Shown: piece by piece, positions 1 to 8,425 of the stretch
Layout: each line of letters begins with the position of its first letter
How positions within the stretch are numbered: the stretch's first letter is position 1
Assembly (NCBI GenBank): GCA_001941045.1
Contig: MSHD01000007.1
Coordinates: forward strand, 135,626 to 199,625
Direction: 5' to 3'
DNA from: Lachnospiraceae bacterium Zagget2
GTDB lineage: Bacteria > Bacillota > Clostridia > Lachnospirales > Lachnospiraceae
DNA: 64,000 nucleotides
Translations under genes and position numbers: made by a program
Notes under the pieces: generated by a model
What the model was told of the DNA's origin: nothing
Seen by the model: only the letters and a program-made list of their open reading frames with translations
Database searches by the model: none

Positions 1-2
1 GG

Positions 3-998
3 TCCGGAGCAGGCGGAAATATGTTCCAGGGTCTTGTCCCCGGCGGCAGGACACAGGAGGGAGCCGTCGATTATGACGCGCGCAATTACAATGCTCAGGA
101 TATGGCGCTGAATCTCTACACCAGTCCGGCTTATAAGGTCATGAACGCGGGAGCCCGGCTGGAGGATGAGGAAGAGGCGCGCGCCCTGCTAAGAGGAGGA
201 TCAAAGGTGTATCTTGGATCTTCCCGGGAGGAACAGGGCAATGAGGAGCTGATGGATAAGGTATACGATGTCATTCAGGTGGCGTCCCGCCTGACCCAGG
301 ATACGCTGGCAGAGCGTGGCTCGGAAGCCAGCGACCAGGCAGAGATCCTGCCGGTCGCGGAGGTGATGACTCCGCTTGGCCCGGTTGCCTATGCCCAGGG
401 CGGCGCTTCTTTTGAAGGACGGGCGGCTTATCGTGGAGTTACGTACCGGGGCGGCGGCGTATGGCCGGAGCTGAAGGGCGCCGCAGGTTCTACCTTTACC
501 ACAAATTCTCTTACCAGCACGTCTCAGCTTGCCACAATTGCGGCTGGATTCTATGATGATGGCAGAGGAGAGAAGGCAATGGTGCGTTTCCGGCTGGACG
601 GAAAAGGTTCCGTCCGGATCGCAGATGTGAGCCAGATCCAGGGGGAAGCGGAGGTCCTGGTTCCGGTGGGGACGACGTTCCGCATTGAGCATGAACTGGC
701 GGACGCGTATTACCGGCAGGGTTCCGTGAATCAGATCTGGTATCCGGAAGAGATGGACGAGGCGCAGCTGGCGCAGGCGCAGATGCACGAGAACCTGCCG
801 CTTGGCTACCAGGGCATGTGGCGAAAGGTCAGACTGGTTGTTGTAAGGGAGATTTCCGGTCCCGGTGAACAGAGAAATCTGCAGCAGCAGGGAGGCCGCC
901 GTAAGAATCAGGCGAAAGCGCAGGAACTCTCAAGGTACCGCGCACAGATGGGCGCGCGCCGGACGGGGATGGCAGGCTTATTCGGAGCGGGCAGATAA
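3..998 (+). CDS. ADP-ribosyltransferase domain protein (5' end outside window)
   Basis: Probable mono-ADP-ribosyltransferase of the R-S-E (arginine-type) class, which would move ADP-ribose from NAD onto a target protein. Counting from the first ATG at base 21, the three hallmark motifs are present in order: the Arg in TYRGGG (about residue 143), the STS motif in LTSTSQ (166-168) and an ExE motif in QGEAEV (209-211) followed by VPVGTTFRI. In the family ExE usually means arginine is modified. The frame is open to the window edge and the ATG at 21 has only a weak ribosome site, so the gene probably begins upstream; the last 35 residues are basic. It lies 16 bp before the AAA+ gene, which suggests a cargo or toxin of the same locus. 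Domain call is firm; role is inference. Confidence 0.8.
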   Translation, partial: SGAGGNMFQGLVPGGRTQEGAVDYDARNYNAQDMALNLYTSPAYKVMNAGARLEDEEEARALLRGGSKVYLGSSREEQGNEELMDKVYDVIQVASRLTQDTLAERGSEASDQAEILPVAEVMTPLGPVAYAQGGASFEGRAAYRGVTYRGGGVWPELKGAAGSTFTTNSLTSTSQLATIAAGFYDDGRGEKAMVRFRLDGKGSVRIADVSQIQGEAEVLVPVGTTFRIEHELADAYYRQGSVNQIWYPEEMDEAQLAQAQMHENLPLGYQGMWRKVRLVVVREISGPGEQRNLQQQGGRRKNQAKAQELSRYRAQMGARRTGMAGLFGAGR

Positions 999-1014
999 AC
1001 GAAAGGAAGCGCAA

Positions 1015-3261
1015 ATGGACAGCGAGAAAAGGGAAGACTACGGTTTTATCGAATATTATTTTCCCGGGACGGGGCCAGGAGAGCCCTTTCGGGATGGGAA
1101 AGAACAGCTTGCCGTCTGGCAGCGCTTTGTGGATATGCTGTGTATGATCGCCCTGGTGCAGAAGGAGCATCGGTGTCCCTCCGGCCTCGAAAGGATCGGC
1201 TGCCTCTTAAGCGATGAGGAGCTGATGAAGACGCTGGAACCCAGGGAGAGATCTGCATTTCCTGAAAAGGAGCGGGTCCGGGCGATCTTTGACTCGCTGA
1301 TCCGTCGTGGAGAGATGGGTGAGGAGGATGAGACGGTCCTCCCACTGTGGCAGTTTCTGAACACGGGACGCCTCGCTCCGCTGGAGATCCTGGCCTTCCT
1401 GCTGGCGGCCTGCGCCGATCTCAACCGGAAATATGAGAGAATCTTCGGCGTACTCCAGGAGGATCGCGAGAACGCGGCGAAGCCGATCGTGGGTCTTACG
1501 CACGACCTCGGGGCGCTGTTCCTGAGCGAGGAGGAGAATGAAATCGGAACCCTGCTGGATACGGAGTCCTTTCTGAACCGCTACCTTCTGGAGGAGATGA
1601 AGGAGGGGCGAGAAATGTCCCGCCTGTCCCGGCCGCTGTCCCTCAGGCGTGAAGTCCTGGAAGTCCTGCTTGACCGGCCGATTTCCATGGAAGCGCTTGC
1701 ACGCTGTGGTGAGATTCTGGAGGCACCAGAGGAGCTGCCGGATCATTTCTGCCACAGGGAACTTTTTGAAAGGCTGACAAATATCTATGCGGCCATGAGT
1801 GCTTCCGGGCAGGAAGGGCTGATCCATTTGCTGGGGGCGAAGGGCTCTGGCCGCCGTTTCCTCGCGCAGACATTGGGAACGGTCACGGCGTCGAACCTCC
1901 TCATTCTTCGTCTGAAAGAATTGCTGGAGCTTCCGCAGGATCGGGCCTTTGAGATCCTTCATCTGGTGGTCTCAGGGAGTATTTTTGAAAACGCGCTGAT
2001 CTATCTTTGCGGAGACGATGTGCGTCCTGATCAGCTGCCTTTGCTTCAGCAGGTACTGTCGTTTCTGCAAAGCCGCGTGAAGCTGTTGCTTGCCGGCAGT
2101 GAGAAGGCCTGGTCCGGGGAGCTTCACGTGCAGGGTTCTTACTGTGTGCTTGCGGTGGAAGCACCGGGCGCGTCGGAACAGAAATTCTTCTGGCAGGAAT
2201 TTGCCGGAAGAAACCGGGCGGTGCTCGCGGAGGACGTCGATCTGACGGAACTGGTTTCCAAATACAATATGACGCCGGGGCGTATTTCCCGGACTGTGAA
2301 GAGCGCCGTCATGGAGGCGCCACTCACGCAGGAGGGCTTTCTGCTCTCGAAGACGCTGCTGGAGGAGCAGATCCGTATCGGAAGCGGGGTCGAGTTCGGC
2401 GACTATGCCGTACGGCTTCAGAGCCCCTTTACCTGGGAGGATCTCCAGGTGTCGGAGGAGAGCAGACAGCTCCTTACAGAGGCCTGCGATCGCGTCCGCT
2501 GCCGGAGTATCGTGAATGACGAGTTCGGCTTCGGCCGGAAGCTGCCTTATGGAAACGGAACCTCCATCGTGCTCTACGGACCTCCGGGCACGGGCAAGAC
2601 GATGGCCGCCCAGGTGCTCGCAAACGAGCTGGGGCTCGATATCTACCGCATCGATCTCTCCCAGATCGGCAGCAAGTATATCGGTGAGACGGAGAAAAAT
2701 CTGGGCGCGGTCTTCGAGGCGGCCCGCGGCTCCAACGCGATCCTCTTTTTCGACGAGGCGGACGCCCTCTTTACAAAGCGGACGGATGTGGCGAGTTCGA
2801 ACGACCGCTACGCCAACGCGGAGACGGCATATCTGCTGCAGAAAATAGAAGAGTATTCCGGCGTCTCTATACTGGCGACTAATGTGATGCAGAATTTCGA
2901 CAGCGCCTTCAAGCGAAGAATGACATACATGATACCGATCGAGCAGCCGGACGAGGCGGCCAGGCTTCGCCTCTGGGAACAGGTCTTCCCGAAGGAAACG
3001 CCGATGGAAGAAAATATCGATTTCTCCGTGTTCGCCAGAGTGGCGGAGCTGACCGGAAGCGGTATCAAATCGGCGGCACTGTCCGCGGCTTACCGCGCCG
3101 CGGCGGAACATAGAAAGATTACAAACGACGACCTGATCCGCGCGGTGGAGGCGGAATACAGGCGGATCGGAAGAATGGGAATCGGCAAGGAGCTCTACGG
3201 GGCGCTGTATACGGGAAGGGCCGGAGAGGCGATGCGTACCGGTCTGGCAGGGAAAATATAA
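1015..3261 (+). CDS. AAA+ ATPase, contractile-injection-system (Afp15/Pvc15) type
   Basis: A 748-residue two-part ATPase. The C-terminal module is a classical AAA domain: Walker A GPPGTGKT near residue 522, Walker B FFDEAD near 578, a sensor ILATN and an arginine-rich FKRRM. The N-terminal half holds a helical region (KYERIFGVLQED) and a degenerate P-loop, GAKGSGRR, where the usual Lys is Arg, so it probably does not hydrolyse ATP. This architecture, with a WEDL segment before the active module and the YRIDLSQIGSKYIGETEKNL run, matches my knowledge of the ATPases coded at the end of extracellular contractile injection system loci. The start at 1015 has AGGA 7 bp upstream and clears the preceding gene; an in-frame start at 865 would overlap it. 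Remodelling or assembly of the injection particle is the expected role. Confidence 0.85.
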   Translation: MDSEKREDYGFIEYYFPGTGPGEPFRDGKEQLAVWQRFVDMLCMIALVQKEHRCPSGLERIGCLLSDEELMKTLEPRERSAFPEKERVRAIFDSLIRRGEMGEEDETVLPLWQFLNTGRLAPLEILAFLLAACADLNRKYERIFGVLQEDRENAAKPIVGLTHDLGALFLSEEENEIGTLLDTESFLNRYLLEEMKEGREMSRLSRPLSLRREVLEVLLDRPISMEALARCGEILEAPEELPDHFCHRELFERLTNIYAAMSASGQEGLIHLLGAKGSGRRFLAQTLGTVTASNLLILRLKELLELPQDRAFEILHLVVSGSIFENALIYLCGDDVRPDQLPLLQQVLSFLQSRVKLLLAGSEKAWSGELHVQGSYCVLAVEAPGASEQKFFWQEFAGRNRAVLAEDVDLTELVSKYNMTPGRISRTVKSAVMEAPLTQEGFLLSKTLLEEQIRIGSGVEFGDYAVRLQSPFTWEDLQVSEESRQLLTEACDRVRCRSIVNDEFGFGRKLPYGNGTSIVLYGPPGTGKTMAAQVLANELGLDIYRIDLSQIGSKYIGETEKNLGAVFEAARGSNAILFFDEADALFTKRTDVASSNDRYANAETAYLLQKIEEYSGVSILATNVMQNFDSAFKRRMTYMIPIEQPDEAARLRLWEQVFPKETPMEENIDFSVFARVAELTGSGIKSAALSAAYRAAAEHRKITNDDLIRAVEAEYRRIGRMGIGKELYGALYTGRAGEAMRTGLAGKI

Positions 3262-3277
3262 AAAAGGAGAAAGACAG

Positions 3278-4132
3278 ATGAATACAGGTTGGATCGGACA
3301 GGATAACCTGGCCAGTTTTCGGAGTCTGCTGCTGCCTGAGGCAGCGGAGGAGCTGGAGAAGGGAGAGCCGCTATGTGCCCTGGGCCTGACAGAGGAGGGC
3401 GTGGCCTGCGGCGCGGCCGCCGCATGGCTCAGCGGGGAGACGCTGGAGATACGTTCCTTTTACGTGGCACCGGAATACCGCCGCCTGGGCGGAGGCCGGC
3501 TTCTGATGGAGACTTTTCTTCGCTTTGCCGCAAGGCATGGCGCCGCGCTGGAGTTCAGCTATACCGGGACTACATCGGAGCACGATACGATCCCGCCGTT
3601 TCTCGGCGCGCTGGGTTTTGTCCGGATCGATACGGAGGAAACCATCTATTCTCTGACTGTACGGGAACTGGCAGAGAGTCCTTTTTTCAAAGGGACGGCG
3701 CCGGATACTTCCGCTGTGCTCTCCTTTGAGCAGCTGCCTGTGCGGGCGCTGGAAGCAGCTTACAAAAAGGAGGCAGCGGTGGGCGAGGATTATCTTGAAG
3801 GCGGACTGACCGGACCGGATGTGGATGTACAGACGAGCGTGGCGGTGATGAGCGGCAGAGAGATCCGTTCCTTTATGGCCTTCACCTCCTCGGAACCGGG
3901 CAGTCTGTACCTTGCCTGGGTAAAAGGCGGTGAGGCAGAGGATCTGCCGCTGCTGTTCCGCGCGGCCTTTGTCAGGATCTGTGAGAAATATTCGCCGGAG
4001 ACCCGGTTCATTGTACAGGCTGTCATCCCGTCTGCGGTCGCGCTGATCCGGGGAGTCATCCCGGCGGCGGAACCTGTCTCGCATACATGGGTTAAGGAAA
4101 GTGTGTCCGCGAAAGCGCAGAAGGAGGAGTGA
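3278..4132 (+). CDS. GNAT family N-acetyltransferase, tandem-domain type
   Basis: A 284-residue protein with an N-terminal GNAT domain. The acetyl-CoA binding motif A is visible around residues 61-78 (FYVAPEYRRLGGGRLL), preceded by the typical beta strands. The C-terminal 150 residues look like a second, degenerate GNAT-like half without a clear motif A. Substrate is unknown. It starts 16 bp after the AAA+ gene with an AAGGAG ribosome site and its stop lies 2 bp before the next start, so it is co-transcribed with the putative injection-system genes. It might modify a cargo or provide immunity by acetylation; that is inference from position only. Confidence 0.8.
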   Translation: MNTGWIGQDNLASFRSLLLPEAAEELEKGEPLCALGLTEEGVACGAAAAWLSGETLEIRSFYVAPEYRRLGGGRLLMETFLRFAARHGAALEFSYTGTTSEHDTIPPFLGALGFVRIDTEETIYSLTVRELAESPFFKGTAPDTSAVLSFEQLPVRALEAAYKKEAAVGEDYLEGGLTGPDVDVQTSVAVMSGREIRSFMAFTSSEPGSLYLAWVKGGEAEDLPLLFRAAFVRICEKYSPETRFIVQAVIPSAVALIRGVIPAAEPVSHTWVKESVSAKAQKEE

Positions 4133-4134
4133 AG

Positions 4135-6771
4135 ATGTGTTATACAGATCAGGAACAGTCATTAAAAAATAAGACAAAAAACGCAGAGCCGGTCCGTATA
4201 CAGGTGCAGCAGACCGGGACGCAGCAGGTGAATATGACGGCAGCGCCGGGAGCGGAAGTCCTCCTTGCACAGAATGTGGAAACACAGCGCGAGCGTCAGC
4301 AGAACGCGGCGCTTACGCAGGAGATTCAGCAGGAGCTTCCCGCAGCGCAGGCTCTCAGGACGGCTATCGGTATTCCCATTCAGGGCCTGAAGCCCGCGAA
4401 ACAGAGCTTCAAGGAGCGTCGGAGGGACAAAAAGAAGGCGCAGGCCGTCAAAGACGCGTCGTGTCCCGTGGTGAAGGCGGCATCCTACGATATGCTCACC
4501 GCGCTGCAGAACAGCCGCGCGGACAGGGATAATGCTGCGGAGCCGCACAAGGAGCTGATCAGGAAAAGCGGCGTGGACGGCAGAGTACTCCACGCGTTCG
4601 CCAGAGGCTACAGGCTGAAGGGCTCCAAAAATAAACGACCGGCGACGTCGCGTGACGCCAGAAATAAAGAGCAGGACGATCAGTTTTACATGGACTATTG
4701 TTCCAGGGATCTGAATCGTAGAAAACCGCATCTCGAAAAAATGGTAAACGAGCTGATCAGCCATCAGTTCACGCCGGAGATATTCACGGAGCAGTATCTG
4801 CGCAAACATATGCGCGAGATGGGAGAGCTTGGGGACCGGATGCTCTGCATGGACAATGTGATGAAGGATCCGATCAACGCGCCATTTTTCAAAACGCTGG
4901 ACCCTTACCGGACGCAGGCGCTGGAGGCGGGATTCCGGATCTTTGTCAAATATCAGGCGGCCATGCTTCAGATCACGGCAAAATATGGGGTGGATTTTAA
5001 TCATTGCAGATACTATGACAAAGAACAGACGCCGGCGATTCAGATGGGAGAGGCCTCGGCGGAGTTCTGCAAACAGGAATTTGACGGTGCAATCAGCGAA
5101 TATGAGCAGACGATGGAGCGTCTGAAAGGGGAGCAGAAGACGCGGGTCGAGAACTCCGCAAAGAGCTATGCCTGGCGGATGGACGCAGGCAACGAGCTCC
5201 TTCAGAGGCTGAAGGCGGATCCGAGGCTTGGGATCACCGATAATGAGGCGACAAGCCAGTTCTTCAGCCGCAGCCATGTGTTCCTTCAGGTGGGAGATGA
5301 GTTCTATGAAGAGAACGTGGAGAAGATGAAAATGCTGCTGGACGTCAAACGCCTGGGAGATGGGAAACCGCCGGAGGAACTCTACGAGCGTATACGGGAG
5401 CTTGCCATCCCCCGCGTAGAGCGCATTATGGCATGTGATGTGGACGCGTTGGCGGAACTCACCGATGAGGCTCTTATGGTCCGCTCGGAGGAGATCAACG
5501 AGCTTTGCATTGATAATATGTTCCTGTCCGATCTGATGAAGCTGCGGCATCCCCGTCTGGATAAGGTGAACGCGCAGGAAGGATCTGCAGAGAATCCGAC
5601 GCTCCGGAATGAACTGGTGGCATACAGAAGCGAGGAGTTTTCCTACAAGGTGATGATGCTGCGGGGGCTTCAGGAGCGCGCGCGGGCGCTTGCGATCCGT
5701 CAGGCGGTCAGGGATGGTACGCAGGCGAAGCTGTTTGCGGGAAGCGAAGAGGCAAAAGGCGGAATCGAAGATCCGGAAGCCTGGTGCGGGAAGCGTCTGG
5801 AGATCGGCGCCAGGTCGATACAGGCGACCCGTGAAAAGAGAGCAGCGAAGATGAAACCGGGAACGAGAGAATTCGATGAGATGCTTCTCAAATGCACAGG
5901 TGATGCAAAAGTAAGCCTGGCTCTTGCTAATGCAAGCAGTCCGATGATCCGCGAACTGGATAAAATGATTGCGGGCGATTCGGCTGAGGCGAAGCAGCTC
6001 AGAGAGAGAGTGCATGATAAAAATTATTATTCGCTGCAGTACAGCGAGGCGGAGCTTGCTCAGAAGAATATGAAACTGAATATCGGAGAAGCGCTGTTCC
6101 GCAGTTTCGATTCCTTCTTCGGGCTGGAGGCCGCGGAAAAGATGCTGACCCCGGAAAGCGCGGTTGCCCTGCTGAAGGATCTGGGAGCCGGGGCAGGGAT
6201 GCACAAGGGGAAATGGACGATAAAGATGTCAAAGGACAGGCAGATGATAGACACCGAGATGGAGGGAACCTCCGACGAAGAAGCGCTGAAGGCTGCCGCT
6301 GAGCAGAATGCGCGGGGCGTGGACGTTTTCCGCGAGGTCATCCGGGCTCAGTACGATATGATTACCCGCAAGTATGGGAATGCGATGGGAGACGTATCCC
6401 CGGAGGAGCTGGTACTCTATCGGCGTCAGATTCATAAGGATATCATGGAAAATCAGGTGGCGCTGAACATGGCCAGCAAATATCCGGGATTCCTTGATCT
6501 TAGCAGGCCGGAGGATCTGCTTCTCCATCATCGGCTTAATTATTATACTTATGTGGGAACGGTGCTGGACGGAGTCCCCGCAGCCCTTTCCAGCATGCAT
6601 TTTGAGAGAGGGGAGGAGATGAAGGAAGGATTGAAGATGTTTATGGAAAATGCGCGGCAGGAGTCCTTTGTCCAGGAGGCCGAGGCCTGGCTCCTGAAAA
6701 ACGATCCCGCGTTTCAGCACGGGCTTGACTGGAGCCAGGGTGTGCGCGTCCCGGAGCAAAACGCGGGATGA
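4135..6771 (+). CDS. unrecognised 878-aa helical protein, possible injected cargo
   Basis: I do not recognise this family. The first 130 or so residues are rich in Gln, Lys, Ala and Arg and look disordered; the rest is predicted mostly helical, with charged coiled-coil-like stretches (for example near residues 320-345) and no signal peptide or membrane segment. No catalytic motif is evident. The ATG at 4135 has GGAGG 7 bp upstream and is preferred over an overlapping GTG at 4129. It is translationally close to the GNAT gene and precedes the GH3 gene. A large protein with a flexible N-terminus beside an Afp15-like ATPase fits the pattern of an injection-system effector, whose N-terminus serves as loading signal, but the sequence alone does not prove it. 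Confidence 0.6.
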   Translation: MCYTDQEQSLKNKTKNAEPVRIQVQQTGTQQVNMTAAPGAEVLLAQNVETQRERQQNAALTQEIQQELPAAQALRTAIGIPIQGLKPAKQSFKERRRDKKKAQAVKDASCPVVKAASYDMLTALQNSRADRDNAAEPHKELIRKSGVDGRVLHAFARGYRLKGSKNKRPATSRDARNKEQDDQFYMDYCSRDLNRRKPHLEKMVNELISHQFTPEIFTEQYLRKHMREMGELGDRMLCMDNVMKDPINAPFFKTLDPYRTQALEAGFRIFVKYQAAMLQITAKYGVDFNHCRYYDKEQTPAIQMGEASAEFCKQEFDGAISEYEQTMERLKGEQKTRVENSAKSYAWRMDAGNELLQRLKADPRLGITDNEATSQFFSRSHVFLQVGDEFYEENVEKMKMLLDVKRLGDGKPPEELYERIRELAIPRVERIMACDVDALAELTDEALMVRSEEINELCIDNMFLSDLMKLRHPRLDKVNAQEGSAENPTLRNELVAYRSEEFSYKVMMLRGLQERARALAIRQAVRDGTQAKLFAGSEEAKGGIEDPEAWCGKRLEIGARSIQATREKRAAKMKPGTREFDEMLLKCTGDAKVSLALANASSPMIRELDKMIAGDSAEAKQLRERVHDKNYYSLQYSEAELAQKNMKLNIGEALFRSFDSFFGLEAAEKMLTPESAVALLKDLGAGAGMHKGKWTIKMSKDRQMIDTEMEGTSDEEALKAAAEQNARGVDVFREVIRAQYDMITRKYGNAMGDVSPEELVLYRRQIHKDIMENQVALNMASKYPGFLDLSRPEDLLLHHRLNYYTYVGTVLDGVPAALSSMHFERGEEMKEGLKMFMENARQESFVQEAEAWLLKNDPAFQHGLDWSQGVRVPEQNAG

Positions 6772-6796
6772 GTGATGTGAGGAGACGAGGCGAAAG

Positions 6797-8422
6797 ATGA
6801 GCAGAAACCAATGGGAGCTGGAGGCGGAGCACTTCGAGCACGACTGCGAGCGGGCGAAGGAGATCAGCCTTGAAAACCTGCGAAAGCTGATGAGGGATAA
6901 TCAGAATACGGAGTATGGAAGGGCGCATCACTTTTCCGAAGTGGAGACGGCGGAGGATTACCGGCGTCTGGTGCCGGTCACTGATTATGCGGATTATGCG
7001 GATTACGTGGAGCGTATGCGGGCCGGGGAACAGAATCTTCTCACGGTTTACCCGCTGCAGCATTTTGTCACGACCTCCGGCAGCGCGGGAAAGCAGAAGT
7101 GGATTCCGCTCTCGGACGAAGCGCTCTCCCGCGCGCTCGTTCCCCTCTGGTACGCCTGTCACGGCCGCACGCCGGGGATCGATGCGGGGCGACATCTGGT
7201 GATGAGCGTATTCCGGACCGAGACCGGGGAGCCGGAACCGGAGACACTTTTGTCCGTCGCGCTCTACCGGGCGCTTTATGAAAGGTGGACAAATGCGCTG
7301 GAACGGAGTATTCTGGGAGGGGAGGAACTGCTCTTTTCGAGGGAGATCGGGGACGTTCCCTATACGAAGCTCTGGCTTGCGCTCTCCTCACCGGATATGA
7401 CAGGGATTCAGTCGATTTTTCTCTACGACGCCCTGCTGTTTTTCCGGTATTTTGAGGAAAACTGGGAGAGCGTGCTTTCGGATGTGCAAAGCCGCAGGAT
7501 CCCGGAGGAGATCCCGCTCGGAAAGGAGGAGCGCCATGCTCTTCTTGCCCTGCCGGTTCCGGATGGGGAGTGGTTTGCAGAAGTGCGCCGGGCGTGTGAG
7601 GCCGGATTTTCCGGCATCGTGAAGCGTCTGTGGAAAAATTTTCAGTGGATCAGCGGAATCGGCGACAGCGCCTTTGCGGCGCAGGAGGCGGTGCTGCGGG
7701 ACTATCTGGGCGATGTGCCGATCCATTATTTCTCCTACACGGCATCGGAGTGTTTTATCGCGGTAGCCATGGAGCCGGAGTTGCGGGAATATGTGCTGAT
7801 TCCCCGCGCCGGGTATTTTGAGTTTCTGCCGTTCGAAGGGGAAGATTCCTGTGCCAGGACGATCAGCGAACTCACGGTGGGGGAGGAGTATGAGCTTCTC
7901 GTGACGAACTTCTCCGGTCTATATCGCTACCGGCTGGGAGACGTGGTGAGGGTGACGGGATTCTGCGGGGAGTCCCCGGTTCTCACGGTCTGCTACCGGA
8001 AAAATCAGGCGCTCAACGTAGCAGGAGAGAAGCTGGACATGGGGACAGCGGCGCGGGCAGTGGAGGAATTTTCCGTGCGGTCCGGGCTGCGCGTCTGTGA
8101 GTACAGCTTCTGCGATGATAAAGCAAAGCTTCCGGGGCGCTATCAGTGTTTCCTGGAGATAGTCGGGGACGGAGCTGCCGCAGCAGCGCGGGAGGTTTCC
8201 GATTACGATATTCTGCTGGATGAGATTCTCTGCGGGCTGAGTGACGATTACCGGGACCTTCGGGAGCTCGGCATGATCGGGCAGCCGGAATTGTATCTGG
8301 TAAGGCCGGGGACGCACCGGATGTGTCAGGAGCAGTTCCGGAAAAGGCAGGCGCATACGAAGCCGCTGCAGTATCTGTCAGATCCGGAGATTATCGCGTA
8401 TATGAAGGAGAGGGTTTTGTAA
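6797..8422 (+). CDS. GH3-family acyl-adenylate / amide synthetase
   Basis: A 541-residue member of the GH3 superfamily (plant auxin-responsive GH3 and its bacterial relatives), enzymes that adenylate a carboxylic acid with ATP and transfer it to an amine, often an amino acid. Seen here are the TTSGSAGKQKWIPLS phosphate-binding motif near residue 92 and the diagnostic segment YELLVTNFSGLYRYRLGD near 365-382, followed by the C-terminal small domain. Length is typical of bacterial members. Substrate cannot be told from sequence. It lies 25 bp after the 878-aa gene and ends 3 bp before the MATE gene, so it links the putative effector cluster with the transporter/phosphatase module. Confidence 0.88.
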   Translation: MSRNQWELEAEHFEHDCERAKEISLENLRKLMRDNQNTEYGRAHHFSEVETAEDYRRLVPVTDYADYADYVERMRAGEQNLLTVYPLQHFVTTSGSAGKQKWIPLSDEALSRALVPLWYACHGRTPGIDAGRHLVMSVFRTETGEPEPETLLSVALYRALYERWTNALERSILGGEELLFSREIGDVPYTKLWLALSSPDMTGIQSIFLYDALLFFRYFEENWESVLSDVQSRRIPEEIPLGKEERHALLALPVPDGEWFAEVRRACEAGFSGIVKRLWKNFQWISGIGDSAFAAQEAVLRDYLGDVPIHYFSYTASECFIAVAMEPELREYVLIPRAGYFEFLPFEGEDSCARTISELTVGEEYELLVTNFSGLYRYRLGDVVRVTGFCGESPVLTVCYRKNQALNVAGEKLDMGTAARAVEEFSVRSGLRVCEYSFCDDKAKLPGRYQCFLEIVGDGAAAAAREVSDYDILLDEILCGLSDDYRDLRELGMIGQPELYLVRPGTHRMCQEQFRKRQAHTKPLQYLSDPEIIAYMKERVL

Positions 8423-8425
8423 ACC

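Noticed and set aside
6985-7008. Short tandem GATTATGCG-like repeat in the GH3 gene
   Set aside because: It encodes a DYADYADY stretch in frame, is only about 2.5 units long and shows no sign of being a functional DNA repeat.
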